DNA from: Pandoraea sp.
GTDB lineage: Bacteria; Pseudomonadota; Gammaproteobacteria; Burkholderiales; Burkholderiaceae
DNA length: 62,231 nt
Assembly (NCBI RefSeq): GCF_004297875.1
Contig: NZ_SCSK01000027.1
Coordinates: 1-62,231 of the forward strand
Direction: 5' to 3'
Shown here: positions 25,637-34,642 of the stretch, piece by piece
How the letters are laid out: every line of letters begins with the position of its first letter
Position numbering within the stretch: the stretch's first letter is position 1
Notes under the pieces: generated by a model
What the model saw: the letters and a program-made list of their open reading frames with translations, nothing else
Databases searched by the model: none
What the model was told of the DNA's origin: nothing
Translations under genes and position numbers: made by a program

Positions 25637-27391
25637 ATGCTGTCGAGCATCGGCCTGGTTCTGGCGTTGTGCTGGAGTCTGCCGTTCAATCTGGTGTGGC
25701 ACACCTACCCGATTTCGACGTTCTACGCCGAAAGCCTGGCCTTCTTTCTATGGGCGGTTCTCGTAGGGCTCCTAGTCATTGCTGTTGGCCAGCGTAACAG
25801 GCAATTGCTGCAACCGCCACGCGCTGTGCTGGCGCCGCTTGGATTCATCGCAGTCTTGATGCTCCAGCTGTGGCTATTGCCCTTGACCCAACCGCTGATG
25901 GTCGTCATCGGCGTGCTGTACGGACTGGCGATGATCACCGCCATGCACGCGGGGTTCTGGGCAAGCCGGCTTGGCTGGCGGGCCGTGCTGATGCGCTGGT
26001 CCGCCTATGCGCTGGTGGCCGGCGGCTTGTTCTCGGTGTTCTGCCTGTTCGTGCAGGCCGCCCGTCTCGAGGCGCATTTTTCATGGGTGGTGGCGCAATT
26101 TACCGGCGTGCAGGAGCGGCGGCTGTTCGCCAACATGTACCAGCCGAACCACGTTGCCACCTATCTGTCGTTCGGTTGCGCGGCCACGCTTTACCTCTGG
26201 CATTTGCGCCGGATTCGTTGGCCCGTCTGGCTGCTGACGACCCTGTTGCTGTGCGCGGGGCAGGCGCTGACGGTATCGCGCACGCCGTGGGTTCAAGTCG
26301 TGGTGATAGCGGCGTTCGGCCTGTGGCTCGGCCGCGATGAGTTTCAACCCAGGCGGGTGCCGCCGCGCCGCGCCGCCCGCTGGCTCGTGCCGCTGTCGCT
26401 GCCGGTGATGCTGGCCGTGGCCACCCAGGGCGTCCTTTGGCTCAATGACCGCTTTGCGTGGCAACTGGCTGGCACGGCGATCGAGCGTTTCGGCGAGCAT
26501 AGTCAAATCGTCGGCCGACTGGCCATTTGGCGTTACGCACTGGCGATCTTTTTCAGGCATCCATGGTTGGGCGGCGGGTGGGGCGAGTTTATCAATCAGC
26601 AATTCCTGCTTGCCGATCATCTGGGTTCGGTCGAGATGGCCAACAACGCGCACAATGTCGTGCTCGACGTATTGGCCAAGACCGGCCTGATCGGTGCATT
26701 GCTGATTCTCGTGCCGCTGCTGTTTTGGCTGTGGCGCGCGCTGCGCAGCACCTGCGACGCCCCCGGCGTTTTCGCCCTGCTGCTCATTGGCGTGTTGAGC
26801 GTGCACGCGATGCTCGAATATCCGCAGCAGTATGCGTTCTTTCTGCTGCCCGTCATGTTTTTGATCGGTTTCACCGAGCCGCGCACGCTGCTGCGCGTCA
26901 AACCCGACATCACGTGGGGATTCCATGTCGGCGTCGTGATTTCGGCGATGGCTGTGCTGGGGTACCTGTATCAGGACTACCAGCGCGTCGAGGTCGCTTA
27001 CGAAGCCGGCCGCATCGAGGCCTACCGCCAGCATCCGGCGCGGTTCTTCACCTCGTACGGCGACTACGCCGTGACCGAGTCGCTGGTGCTCGACTCCAAC
27101 CAGCTCGATGCCAAGATCGCCGCGCACCGCCAGGCGCTGACCTTGGGCGCCAGCAATGTGCTGATCGAGCGCTATGTTGTCCTGCTCGCGCTGGCCGGCC
27201 GCGACGAGTCCGCACTGCTCAATGTCGCGCGCCTGAAGTCATTGGCCGGCGCTGCCTTTGCAATGGAATATCGCAATCTGCTGCGCCTGTGCCGTGCCCA
27301 GGGTGACCGGTTGCAACCGTTTGTCCGTCAATTGGAGCAACGTTACGGCACGCCGCCATCTGCCAAACGAAGTTCGGCCGCACCAGGCTAG
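25637..27391 (+). CDS. pglL: PglL-type O-oligosaccharyltransferase / Wzy-C domain protein
   Basis: 584 residues if started at the ATG at 25637; TTG codons slightly upstream are possible. About 12 membrane spans are followed by a soluble C-terminal tail of ~150 residues. The Wzy_C region includes GGGWGEFINQQFLL, NNAHNVVLDVLAKTGLIG (with the functionally important His) and the PglL-type LEYPQQYAFFLLPVMF motif. PglL enzymes transfer lipid-linked glycans to serines of pilin and other periplasmic proteins. The position directly after pilA supports pilin glycosylation. The O-antigen ligase WaaL is a relative and an alternative, but the C-terminal motif and context favour PglL. Confidence 0.85.
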   Translation: MLSSIGLVLALCWSLPFNLVWHTYPISTFYAESLAFFLWAVLVGLLVIAVGQRNRQLLQPPRAVLAPLGFIAVLMLQLWLLPLTQPLMVVIGVLYGLAMITAMHAGFWASRLGWRAVLMRWSAYALVAGGLFSVFCLFVQAARLEAHFSWVVAQFTGVQERRLFANMYQPNHVATYLSFGCAATLYLWHLRRIRWPVWLLTTLLLCAGQALTVSRTPWVQVVVIAAFGLWLGRDEFQPRRVPPRRAARWLVPLSLPVMLAVATQGVLWLNDRFAWQLAGTAIERFGEHSQIVGRLAIWRYALAIFFRHPWLGGGWGEFINQQFLLADHLGSVEMANNAHNVVLDVLAKTGLIGALLILVPLLFWLWRALRSTCDAPGVFALLLIGVLSVHAMLEYPQQYAFFLLPVMFLIGFTEPRTLLRVKPDITWGFHVGVVISAMAVLGYLYQDYQRVEVAYEAGRIEAYRQHPARFFTSYGDYAVTESLVLDSNQLDAKIAAHRQALTLGASNVLIERYVVLLALAGRDESALLNVARLKSLAGAAFAMEYRNLLRLCRAQGDRLQPFVRQLEQRYGTPPSAKRSSAAPG

Positions 27392-27418
27392 TGGCCGCCG
27401 CGGCCAGCACCGAGGCGA

Positions 27419-28270
27419 TCACGAACTGGCCGGCTCTCCCGACTCGCCCGCCTCGTCTGCCTCGCTCTCGTCGCCGCGCGCCCAGAAGAAGCGATCCGGA
27501 AAGTACCGCCCCATGCCGGGCCGGAACGCATTCAGCATCACCTGCTGCAGATACTCCTGCGCCTCACGCACGGCTGCCGGCGGCTCGAGGCCGCTGGCAA
27601 GCAGCGCCGTGATGGCCGCCGCCAGCGTATCGGTCGCGCCGGCTACCGGATAGGGCATGCGCTCCCAGGTGTCTTGCCGGACCAGGCCGGTCTCGCCGTG
27701 CAAGGTGTTGATCACCTGTTGAGTGCCGGAATCGGTGACCAGCACATATTCGCAGCCGTGCTCCAGCAATACGCCGATGGCTTCGTCCAGCGGGGCGTTG
27801 TCGGCATCCAAGAAGGGTTGTGCGAGCAGCAGGATCGACGCATGGCTGGCGACCAGTACCGTGGTTTGCGGCGCCAGCAGTGTCGCGGTGGCCTCGCGCA
27901 GCTCGTCGGCACTCAGCAGATGTTCGCCGGGCAGCGTGAAGTCCGGCGCCAGGATCAGCGGCATGTCGTCGTAGTCGGAGACGACCTCGGCGATTGCGCT
28001 GGCATTTTCCGCGCGAATCGTGCCGCCGACCTTGAAGGCCGCGATCGGCATGTCCTCGAGCAGCATGCGGGCCTGGTCGGCAATCAGCTCCGCGTCGACC
28101 GCGACCACGTCGTCGCAGGTGCGGGAGTCTTGCAGCGTATAGCCCGTCAGCACCGAGACACCGTACCCGCCCATACTGGCAAAGGTGAGTATGTCGGCCT
28201 GCACGCCGGTGGCGCCAGTAGGGTCGGCCGGGCCAAACGTCAATATCAGGGGGGGCGCGTCGTTGGGCAT
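27419..28270 (-). CDS. thiD: ThiD-family kinase (hydroxymethylpyrimidine/phosphomethylpyrimidine kinase-like), divergent
   Basis: 283 residues from the ATG at 28270 (MPNDAPPLILTFGPADPTGA). It has the ribokinase-like fold of ThiD with GVQADILTFASMGGYGVSVL. Key motifs differ from E. coli ThiD: the N-terminal AGTDPSGGAG is here GPADPTGATG, the TPNLPEA segment is replaced by VASHASILLL, and the HGTGCTLSAA anion-hole/Cys motif is VAGATDTLAA, with Asp in place of the catalytic Cys. This Asp resembles PfkB/pyridoxal-type kinases. It is probably a ThiD-family kinase of unproven substrate. It is divergent from the rubredoxin gene. The upstream frame is long but unrelated. Confidence 0.78.
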   Translation of the reverse strand: MPNDAPPLILTFGPADPTGATGVQADILTFASMGGYGVSVLTGYTLQDSRTCDDVVAVDAELIADQARMLLEDMPIAAFKVGGTIRAENASAIAEVVSDYDDMPLILAPDFTLPGEHLLSADELREATATLLAPQTTVLVASHASILLLAQPFLDADNAPLDEAIGVLLEHGCEYVLVTDSGTQQVINTLHGETGLVRQDTWERMPYPVAGATDTLAAAITALLASGLEPPAAVREAQEYLQQVMLNAFRPGMGRYFPDRFFWARGDESEADEAGESGEPASS

Positions 28271-28457
28271 ATCTCTATTCTTGAGCCGGAGCGGTCTGTT
28301 CAGGCGGCGGGTTCCACGGTACCATCTCGCCTGAGCCGATTGTAACGGAACGGTCATCGCATAAGCGGCGATTTCAAAACGAATCTGCAACGCGCCCTGC
28401 CAGCGTTCCGATGAGCGCCACAGCGCGACTTGCTCCGCACGACAACACTGAAGAAAC

Positions 28458-28628
28458 ATGGAATACAAAAGCTGGATGTGCCTGATTTGCGGCTGGATTT
28501 ACGACGAAGCCGCCGGATTGCCGGAAGAAGGCATCGCACCCGGCACGCGCTGGGAAGACGTGCCGATCAACTGGACTTGCCCGGAGTGCGGTGCACGCAA
28601 GGAAGACTTCGAGATGGTCGAGATCTAA
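28458..28628 (+). CDS. rubA: rubredoxin
   Basis: 56-residue electron carrier with a single Fe-Cys4 centre. It begins [20 protein letters not shown] and has the second knuckle [19 protein letters not shown], giving two CxxCG motifs (Cys8/11 and Cys41/44). The intervening W and D residues are typical of Rub. In aerobes such proteins serve oxygen or hydroxylase redox chemistry. It is divergent from the ThiD-like gene and precedes the FimL/ChpA-like gene. It is short but unmistakable. Confidence 0.96.
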   Translation: MEYKSWMCLICGWIYDEAAGLPEEGIAPGTRWEDVPINWTCPECGARKEDFEMVEI

Positions 28629-28761
28629 GCCGCCCTGGGCCGACGCGCGCGGCGCGCTGGCCCGGCAGTCTCGATGGTGAATTCACAGCAAAGCATTTCA
28701 GAACAGCCAGATCCATAACCTCCGGGGCGGCGCCGCCTGGCGCCGAAGCAGGGAGAGTCCC

Positions 28762-29943
28762 TTGGCGATCCGCGCCGACACGCTGACGCCGGAAGCCCCA
28801 TTGTGGCGCTTGCCGGATGTCGAACAGGCCTTGAATGCCGCCTCCGAAGTCTGGGCGGGCGAGGGGCCGGGCGCCGTGCTGCCGCCGCTGCGACGCGCCA
28901 ACCGCATCCTTCAGAACACCGGCCATGCCGACTGGCACCAGCAGGGCGAGTCGCTGGTGCGCGCCATTGCCGAGGCAGCTTACGGCCCCACCCCCCTGAC
29001 CGACCCGCTGCGCAACGCGCTGCGCGAGTTTGAACAAGCTATTTGGCATGCGGGTGTGCCGCCGGGTGCCGCGTCACTTCCGGCCGTGGCCGGGCAATTG
29101 GCGGGCTGGCCGATCGCGGCGGCACACTGGTCCGCGCCGGCTGAGCCGCGCGCTGTGCGCAATCGTTTCGAGCGCGCGCTGCTGCCGATGCTGCAAGACG
29201 CGAGCGCCGGCGGCGAGGCGCTCGATGCGCTGGCCGGGTGCGCGCGGGACCTTGCCGCGGCCGACACCGCGCTCGATTATTGGGGGCTGGCCGAAACAAC
29301 CCTGCGCGCCTTGGCCGGTCGCCCGCTCACACTTTCGCTCAAGCGCCTGTGCGCCCAAATGAACCTGAGCCTGGGCCGCCAGCTGCAAGGTGATGCCGGC
29401 GGTGGCGAAGTCGATCCGGCCCTCACGCGACAAACCCTGATCGAGCTTGCCATCGCGGACGCCGAGGCCCCCGCACCGGCGAACCAGGCCGTTTTATGCG
29501 ATTTCGGCATGCTGCAGCCGCTGATGGTTCGCCCGGTGGACGTCCCGACCCCGACCGACGAGACCCCGCTCAGCCGTCAATGGCGCACGGTCGGTCCGTT
29601 GGCGGTGCAGCAAGAGGCCGGCGCCGCCTTTCTCGAACAGGCCGATGCCTTGCTGCCCGCCTTGCCGGAGCCAGCCGCCGCCTTTGCCCTCGCGCGCCAT
29701 GCGCATCGCATCGGCCTGGCTTCCGTGGCCCGGCTCGCGGCGGCGCTCGGCGCCGTCGGCGACAGTGCCGGGCGGCACGGACTGGCGCCCGGCGACGCCT
29801 GGCCCAAGCTGGCGGCCAACGCGGCGCAAACCTTGCACGGCATGCTGCATCAATTTGCCGCCGATACCTATCCCGAGCCACGGCCCAAGCAGGTCGACGA
29901 ACTGGCTGCGGCGCGCGAGGCGATGCTGCGCTGCAAAACCTAG
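28762..29943 (+). CDS. hypothetical protein resembling FimL / N-terminal region of ChpA (PilL)
   Basis: 393 residues, Ala/Leu-rich and almost entirely helical. No catalytic motif, signal peptide or membrane span is seen. Segments such as GWPIAAAHWSAPAEPRAVRN, RFERALLPMLQD and LSLKRLCAQMNLSLGRQL resemble the Hpt-derived N-terminal repeats of ChpA/PilL and the related FimL, proteins of the Pil-Chp twitching system. No histidine-kinase core follows. The start is a TTG at 28762 preceded by AGGGAGAG. It lies between rubredoxin and yqgE, a place where Ralstonia-like genomes are recalled to carry pil-chp genes. The FimL/ChpA call is by eye only. Confidence 0.5.
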   Translation: MAIRADTLTPEAPLWRLPDVEQALNAASEVWAGEGPGAVLPPLRRANRILQNTGHADWHQQGESLVRAIAEAAYGPTPLTDPLRNALREFEQAIWHAGVPPGAASLPAVAGQLAGWPIAAAHWSAPAEPRAVRNRFERALLPMLQDASAGGEALDALAGCARDLAAADTALDYWGLAETTLRALAGRPLTLSLKRLCAQMNLSLGRQLQGDAGGGEVDPALTRQTLIELAIADAEAPAPANQAVLCDFGMLQPLMVRPVDVPTPTDETPLSRQWRTVGPLAVQQEAGAAFLEQADALLPALPEPAAAFALARHAHRIGLASVARLAAALGAVGDSAGRHGLAPGDAWPKLAANAAQTLHGMLHQFAADTYPEPRPKQVDELAAAREAMLRCKT

Positions 29944-30090
29944 CCGGCCACCCGCAAAACAAGGGCCCGGCGCGGCCATCATGCGCCGCAATCCGTGCTA
30001 AAGTCGCCGTAAGGACATCGCGAACGCGCCTCGGCGCAAGGCCAACCCCCTTGCCCTGGCGGGCCGCCGGGCTTTGTTAGAATTGGCGCT

Positions 30091-30660
30091 ATGCCGAACG
30101 ATCAAATCAATCTCACCAATCAGTTTCTCATTGCCATGCCTGGCATGGCCGATCCCACTTTTTCCGGCACCGTCGTGTACCTGTGCGAGCACAGCGAGCG
30201 CGGCGCAATCGGGCTGGTCATCAACCGGCCGACCGACATCGACTTGCAGGCGCTGTTCGACCGGCTCGATCTGAAGCTGGAGATCGAACCGCTGGCCCAT
30301 CAGCCCGTCTATTTCGGCGGGCCGGTCCAGACCGAGCGCGGTTTCGTGCTGCACGAGGCGAGCGGCGCGCAATACACGTCGTCGCTATCGGTGCCTGGCG
30401 GGCTGGAAATGACCACCTCCAAGGATGTGCTGGAGGCGGTCGCCCAGGGCGGCGGACCCAGCCGGTTCCTGCTCACGCTCGGGCACTCCGGTTGGGGGGC
30501 CGGCCAACTGGAAGACGAAATCGCGCGCAACGGCTGGCTGACCGTGGCCGCCGACCCGATGATCGTGTTCGACGTGCCGCCGGCGCAGCGTTTCGAGGCG
30601 GCGCTCTCGTTGCTCGGCGTGAGTGCCTCGATGCTCTCGGGTGAGGCAGGGCACGCATGA
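30091..30660 (+). CDS. YqgE/AlgH family protein (UPF0301)
   Basis: 189 residues. The family start [20 protein letters not shown] and the segments [25 protein letters not shown] and [14 protein letters not shown] are all present. AlgH/YqgE proteins are small cytosolic alpha/beta proteins of unsettled function, linked to alginate regulation in Pseudomonas. Almost universally they precede ruvX, as here, where the start of ruvX overlaps the stop by four bases (ATGA). Confidence 0.95.
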   Translation: MPNDQINLTNQFLIAMPGMADPTFSGTVVYLCEHSERGAIGLVINRPTDIDLQALFDRLDLKLEIEPLAHQPVYFGGPVQTERGFVLHEASGAQYTSSLSVPGGLEMTTSKDVLEAVAQGGGPSRFLLTLGHSGWGAGQLEDEIARNGWLTVAADPMIVFDVPPAQRFEAALSLLGVSASMLSGEAGHA

Positions 30661-31070
30661 GCGACGCGCAGGCGACGCTGCTCGCTTTCGACTACGGCGA
30701 GCGGCGTATTGGTGTGGCGATCGGTAACACCTTGCTGCGCCAGGCACGCCCCCTGACCATCATTGCCAACCTCAATCGCGAAACCCGTTTTGCCGAAGTG
30801 GGCGCGCTGATCCGTGCCTGGCAGCCCACGGCGCTGGTGGTCGGGCTGCCCACCCATCCCGACGGCACGCCGCATGCGATGACCCAGCAGGCGCGGCGTT
30901 TCGGCAACCAGCTCAACGGACGTTTCAACCTGCCGGTCACCTGGGTCGACGAGCGCTACTCTTCGGTTGCGGCCTCGAGCGCGCTGGGGCCCGGACACAA
31001 TGGCCCGCTCGACGCGGAAGCCGCGCGCATCATCCTGCAGCAATATTTTGACGAACATGCCCCCCATTAA
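30657..31070 (+). CDS. ruvX: putative Holliday junction resolvase RuvX (YqgF)
   Basis: 137-residue RNase H-fold nuclease. [20 protein letters not shown] carries the first catalytic Asp and the glycine-rich strand; [20 protein letters not shown] and the later [13 protein letters not shown] carry the conserved middle and final acidic positions. YqgF proteins act in 16S rRNA 5' maturation and possibly in recombination. It overlaps yqgE upstream and pyrR downstream (14 bases), indicating a tightly packed operon. Confidence 0.95.
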   Translation: MSDAQATLLAFDYGERRIGVAIGNTLLRQARPLTIIANLNRETRFAEVGALIRAWQPTALVVGLPTHPDGTPHAMTQQARRFGNQLNGRFNLPVTWVDERYSSVAASSALGPGHNGPLDAEAARIILQQYFDEHAPH

Positions 31071-31557
31071 CGCGGAATCCCTTTATCAGACCCTGCTGGC
31101 GCAAATTCGCCAGGCCTACGGCGCCGGCCTGCCGGCCCTGGCCGGCATTCACAGCGGCGGCGCCTGGCTGGCCGAGCGGCTCGCCCGCGATCTCGGCGCC
31201 CCGGCGTTTGGCGTGGTCAATGTGGCACTGCACCGCGACGACTACGCCAAGAAAGGCTTGCACAGCCAGGCCAGTCCCACGCAACTGCCGTTTGCCGTGG
31301 AAGGCGCAAGCATTCTCCTGGTCGACGACGTGCTCTACACCGGACGCACGATCCGCGCGGCCGTCAACGAACTGTACGACTACGGCCGCCCGGGCCGCAT
31401 CGATCTGGCCGTGCTGGTCGACCGCGGCGGGCGCGAATTGCCGATCGGCGCGCGCTTCGTCGGCCAGGCCATCGAGCTCGACGGCAGCCAGACCCTCGTG
31501 CTTGAACAAGACCCGGCCGGCCAATTCTCATTCCGCCTGGAGGCCGGTCATGCTTAA
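31057..31557 (+). CDS. pyrR: PyrR-like bifunctional regulator / uracil phosphoribosyltransferase
   Basis: 166-residue PRTase-fold protein. The PRPP-binding motif is [20 protein letters not shown], and the earlier [18 protein letters not shown] also fits PyrR. In Bacillus, PyrR attenuates pyr transcription by binding leader RNA; in Gram-negatives the regulatory role is less clear. The ATG at 31057 lies inside the end of ruvX. The stop overlaps the pyrB start by 8 bases, coupling it to aspartate carbamoyltransferase. Confidence 0.92.
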   Translation: MPPINAESLYQTLLAQIRQAYGAGLPALAGIHSGGAWLAERLARDLGAPAFGVVNVALHRDDYAKKGLHSQASPTQLPFAVEGASILLVDDVLYTGRTIRAAVNELYDYGRPGRIDLAVLVDRGGRELPIGARFVGQAIELDGSQTLVLEQDPAGQFSFRLEAGHA

Positions 31558-32509
31558 GGGACACCCGCAACTGACCCGCAATGGCGAGTTGAAGCACTTG
31601 TTGACGGTCGAAGGGCTGCCGCGCGCGATCGTCACGCACATTCTCGACACCGCCGAGCAGTTCGTCAGCGTGACCGACCGCGAAGTGAAGAAAGTGCCGC
31701 TGCTGCGCGGCAAATCGGTCTTCAACCTGTTCTTCGAAAACTCCACCCGCACCCGCACGACCTTCGAGATTGCCGCCAAGCGCCTGTCGGCCGACGTGCT
31801 GAACCTGAACATCAACGCGTCGTCGACCAGCAAGGGCGAATCGCTGCTCGACACCATCAACAATCTCTCGGCCATGCACGCCGACATGTTCGTGGTAAGG
31901 CACGCGCAGTCCGGCGCGCCGTACCTGATTGCCCAGCACTGCGCGCCGCACGTGCATGTCATCAACGCCGGCGACGGCCGGCATGCGCACCCCACCCAGG
32001 GGCTGCTCGACATGTACACGATTCGCCATCACAAGCAGGACTTCACCAAGCTCACGGTGGCAATCGTCGGCGACATCCTGCACTCGCGCGTGGCGCGCTC
32101 CGACATCCATGCGCTGACCACGCTCGGCGTGCCCGAGGTGCGCGCGATCGGCCCGCGCACTCTGCTGCCTTCGGGGCTCGAGCAAATGGGCGTGCACGTT
32201 TTTCACGACATGAACGAGGGCTTGCGCGGGGTCGACGTGATCATTATGTTGCGCCTGCAAAACGAGCGCATGGGCGGCGCGCTGCTGCCCTCGGCCGGCG
32301 AATACTTCAAACGCTATGGCCTGACCGCGGAGCGCCTGGCGCTGGCCCGGCCCGATGCCATCGTGATGCACCCCGGGCCGATGAACCGCGGCGTCGAGAT
32401 TGACTCCGCGGTGGCCGACGGCCCGCAATCGGTGATCCTCGAACAAGTGACTTTCGGTATCGCGGTGCGGATGGCGGTCATGAGCATCGTCGCTGCCAAC
32501 AACGACTGA
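31550..32509 (+). CDS. pyrB: aspartate carbamoyltransferase catalytic subunit
   Basis: 319 residues. It catalyses carbamoyl phosphate + aspartate to carbamoyl aspartate in pyrimidine synthesis. The carbamoyl-phosphate site [20 protein letters not shown] is canonical, and the [18 protein letters not shown] and [13 protein letters not shown] segments are conserved. No pyrI regulatory subunit is nearby. Instead a DHOase-like protein lacking metal ligands follows 5 bases on, as in the Pseudomonas PyrB-PyrC' dodecamer, so this PyrB probably needs that partner. Confidence 0.97.
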   Translation: MLKGHPQLTRNGELKHLLTVEGLPRAIVTHILDTAEQFVSVTDREVKKVPLLRGKSVFNLFFENSTRTRTTFEIAAKRLSADVLNLNINASSTSKGESLLDTINNLSAMHADMFVVRHAQSGAPYLIAQHCAPHVHVINAGDGRHAHPTQGLLDMYTIRHHKQDFTKLTVAIVGDILHSRVARSDIHALTTLGVPEVRAIGPRTLLPSGLEQMGVHVFHDMNEGLRGVDVIIMLRLQNERMGGALLPSAGEYFKRYGLTAERLALARPDAIVMHPGPMNRGVEIDSAVADGPQSVILEQVTFGIAVRMAVMSIVAANND

Positions 32510-32514
32510 ACACC

Positions 32515-33819
32515 ATGAAAATTCATCTCAAGGGCGGACGGCTGATCGATCCCGTCAGCGGCACCGATGCGCCGCAGGATATCTTTATCGCTGCCGGCAA
32601 GATCGCCACCATCGGCCGCGCGCCGGCCGATTTTCACGCCAACAAGACCGTCGACGCCAGCGGGCTGGTGATCTGCCCGGGGTTGGTCGACCTGGCGGCG
32701 CGCCTGCGCGAGCCGGGCTACGAATACCGCGCCACGCTCGAATCCGAAATGGCCGCGGCAGTGGCCGGCGGCGTGACCAGCCTGGTATGCCTACCCGATA
32801 CCGACCCCGTGCTCGACGAGCCCGGTTTGGTCGAAATGCTCAAATTTCGGGCCCGGGGCCTGAATCAGGCCCACGTTTACCCACTGGGCGCGCTGACCGT
32901 CGGCCTCAAGGGTGAAGTCATCACCGAAATGGGCGAACTGACCGAGGCTGGCTGTGTCGGGTTTTCGCAGGCGGATGTGCCGATCGTCGACACCCAAGTG
33001 CTGCAGCGCGCCATGCAATACGCCAAAACCTTTGGCTACACCCTTTGGCTGCGTGCGCAAGATCCATTTCTATCGAAGGGGGGCGTGGCCGCCAGCGGCG
33101 CGGTAGCCTCGCGGCTAGGTTTGCCGGGCGTGCCGGTGGCCGCCGAGACGATTGCGCTGCACACCATCATCGAGCTGGTGCGCATCACCGGCGCCCGCGT
33201 GCATCTGTGCCGGCTGTCGTCCGCCGACGGCGTTGCCCTGATGCGTGCGGCCAAGGCCGAAGGTTTGCCGATGACGTGCGACGTCGGCGCCAACTACCTG
33301 CACCTGACCGATATGGACATCGGCTATTTCGATGCGCAATGCCGCCTCACCCCGCCGCTGCGCGGGCAGCGCGACCGCGACGCGATTCGGACTGGCGTGG
33401 CCGACGGCACCATCGACGCCGTTTGTTCGAATCACACGCCGGTCGACGATGACGAAAAGCTGCTGCCGTTCGGCGAAGCATCACCCGGCGCCACCGGCCT
33501 CGAACTGTTGCTGTCGCTCACCTTGAAATGGGCCGACGAAATGCGCATACCGCTGGTCAAGGCGCTGGCCAGCATCACCAGCGCGCCGGCCGACGTGCTC
33601 GGCAGCGCCGGTGCGAGAGCCGGGCAAATCGCCGAAGGCACCGTGGCCGATCTCTGCGTATTCGACCCGGCAGCGCATTGGCAGGTGCAGCCGGCGATGC
33701 TGCGCAGTCAGGGCCATAACACGCCGTTTCTCGGTTACGAATTGCCGGGCCGCGTGCGCGCCACGCTGGTCGGCGGGCAGATCGTATTCGAGCAGCGCGC
33801 ACCGCGCGAATCCAGCTAG
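32515..33819 (+). CDS. pyrX: dihydroorotase-like protein, probably noncatalytic (PyrC'/PyrX)
   Basis: 434 residues of the amidohydrolase fold, type-I dihydroorotase subgroup. The metal-binding HxH of active enzymes (DxHVHLREPG) is replaced here: the sequence reads PGLVDLAARLREPGYEY, so both histidines are missing. Other parts of the fold are intact (VTSLVCLPDTDPVLDEPG, VCSNHTPVDDDEKLLPF). Such proteins are structural partners of PyrB in Pseudomonas-type ATCases. Genuine DHOase activity would have to come from another gene. It lies 5 bases after pyrB, supporting a complex. Confidence 0.88.
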   Translation: MKIHLKGGRLIDPVSGTDAPQDIFIAAGKIATIGRAPADFHANKTVDASGLVICPGLVDLAARLREPGYEYRATLESEMAAAVAGGVTSLVCLPDTDPVLDEPGLVEMLKFRARGLNQAHVYPLGALTVGLKGEVITEMGELTEAGCVGFSQADVPIVDTQVLQRAMQYAKTFGYTLWLRAQDPFLSKGGVAASGAVASRLGLPGVPVAAETIALHTIIELVRITGARVHLCRLSSADGVALMRAAKAEGLPMTCDVGANYLHLTDMDIGYFDAQCRLTPPLRGQRDRDAIRTGVADGTIDAVCSNHTPVDDDEKLLPFGEASPGATGLELLLSLTLKWADEMRIPLVKALASITSAPADVLGSAGARAGQIAEGTVADLCVFDPAAHWQVQPAMLRSQGHNTPFLGYELPGRVRATLVGGQIVFEQRAPRESS

Positions 33820-33829
33820 GGCCGCCACC

Positions 33830-34642
33830 GTGCTACTGATCAAAAAACTGCGACTGGCCGCGCACCTACTGCGCGGGTTGTTGACCTGCGCGTTCATTTT
33901 TCCGCGCTTGAGCGTCGAGCAAAAAACCATGCGCGCCCGTGCCTGGTCGACGCGGCTGCTCGAGCTCTGCGGCATGCGGCTCGTCGTGCACCAGCAGGCG
34001 CCGCTGGCTGAGGGCGGCGTGATGCTGGTGTGCAATCACATCTCCTGGATCGATATTTTCGCCATCAACGCCTGGCGTCCGGTGCGCTTCGTCGCCAAGG
34101 CAGAAATTCGCCAATGGCCACTGGTCGGCTGGCTCAGCGTGCAGATGGGCACCATCTTCCTGCAACGCGAACGCCGCGCCGACGCCAAGCGCATCATGCA
34201 TCACCTGGCAGAACTGCTCGACGCCGGCGAGGCGCTGACCGTCTTCCCGGAAGGCACCACCAGCGACGGCACGACGCTACTGCCGTTCCATGCCAATCTG
34301 CTGCAGGCACCGGCCTCCACCGGCAAGGCGATCCAGCCACTGTGCCTGTACTACGCCGACGCTGCCGACGGTGGCCAATCGATGGCGCCGTCCTATGCCG
34401 GCGACACCACGCTGATGCAATCGATCAACGCGATCCTGAACGCTCCCCCGCTCACCGTGCATCTGTCGATCGGCGAGCCGCTGTCGATACCGGAAGGTGC
34501 CCACCGGCGCGAGGTTGCCGCGCTGGCCGAAGCGGCGGTCGCGCAGGCGTTGTGCGGTTTCCGGCGGGAAGAGGGGGTAAGCGAGATGGTGGGGGTTGTC
34601 GAAACTGCCGAGGTACTGGAGCCGATGATATCCGGCAGTTAG
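33830..34642 (+). CDS. PlsC-like 1-acyl-glycerol-phosphate acyltransferase
   Basis: 270 residues from a GTG at 33830, 11 bases after the pyrC' stop. An N-terminal hydrophobic helix (LAAHLLRGLLTCAFIF) anchors it to the inner membrane. The acyltransferase motif HX4D is in VCNHISWIDIFAINA, and the substrate motif FPEGTTSDG follows. The RFVAKAEIRQWPLVGWL block is also typical of PlsC-like enzymes. It could be a lyso-phosphatidate or ornithine-lipid acyltransferase; the acceptor cannot be told from sequence. It ends overlapping apaH by four bases, tail to tail. Confidence 0.85.
   Translation: MLLIKKLRLAAHLLRGLLTCAFIFPRLSVEQKTMRARAWSTRLLELCGMRLVVHQQAPLAEGGVMLVCNHISWIDIFAINAWRPVRFVAKAEIRQWPLVGWLSVQMGTIFLQRERRADAKRIMHHLAELLDAGEALTVFPEGTTSDGTTLLPFHANLLQAPASTGKAIQPLCLYYADAADGGQSMAPSYAGDTTLMQSINAILNAPPLTVHLSIGEPLSIPEGAHRREVAALAEAAVAQALCGFRREEGVSEMVGVVETAEVLEPMISGS

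Noticed and set aside
27419..28468. TPP riboswitch for the ThiD-like gene
   Set aside because: No thi-box-like sequence is seen upstream of the start at 28270.
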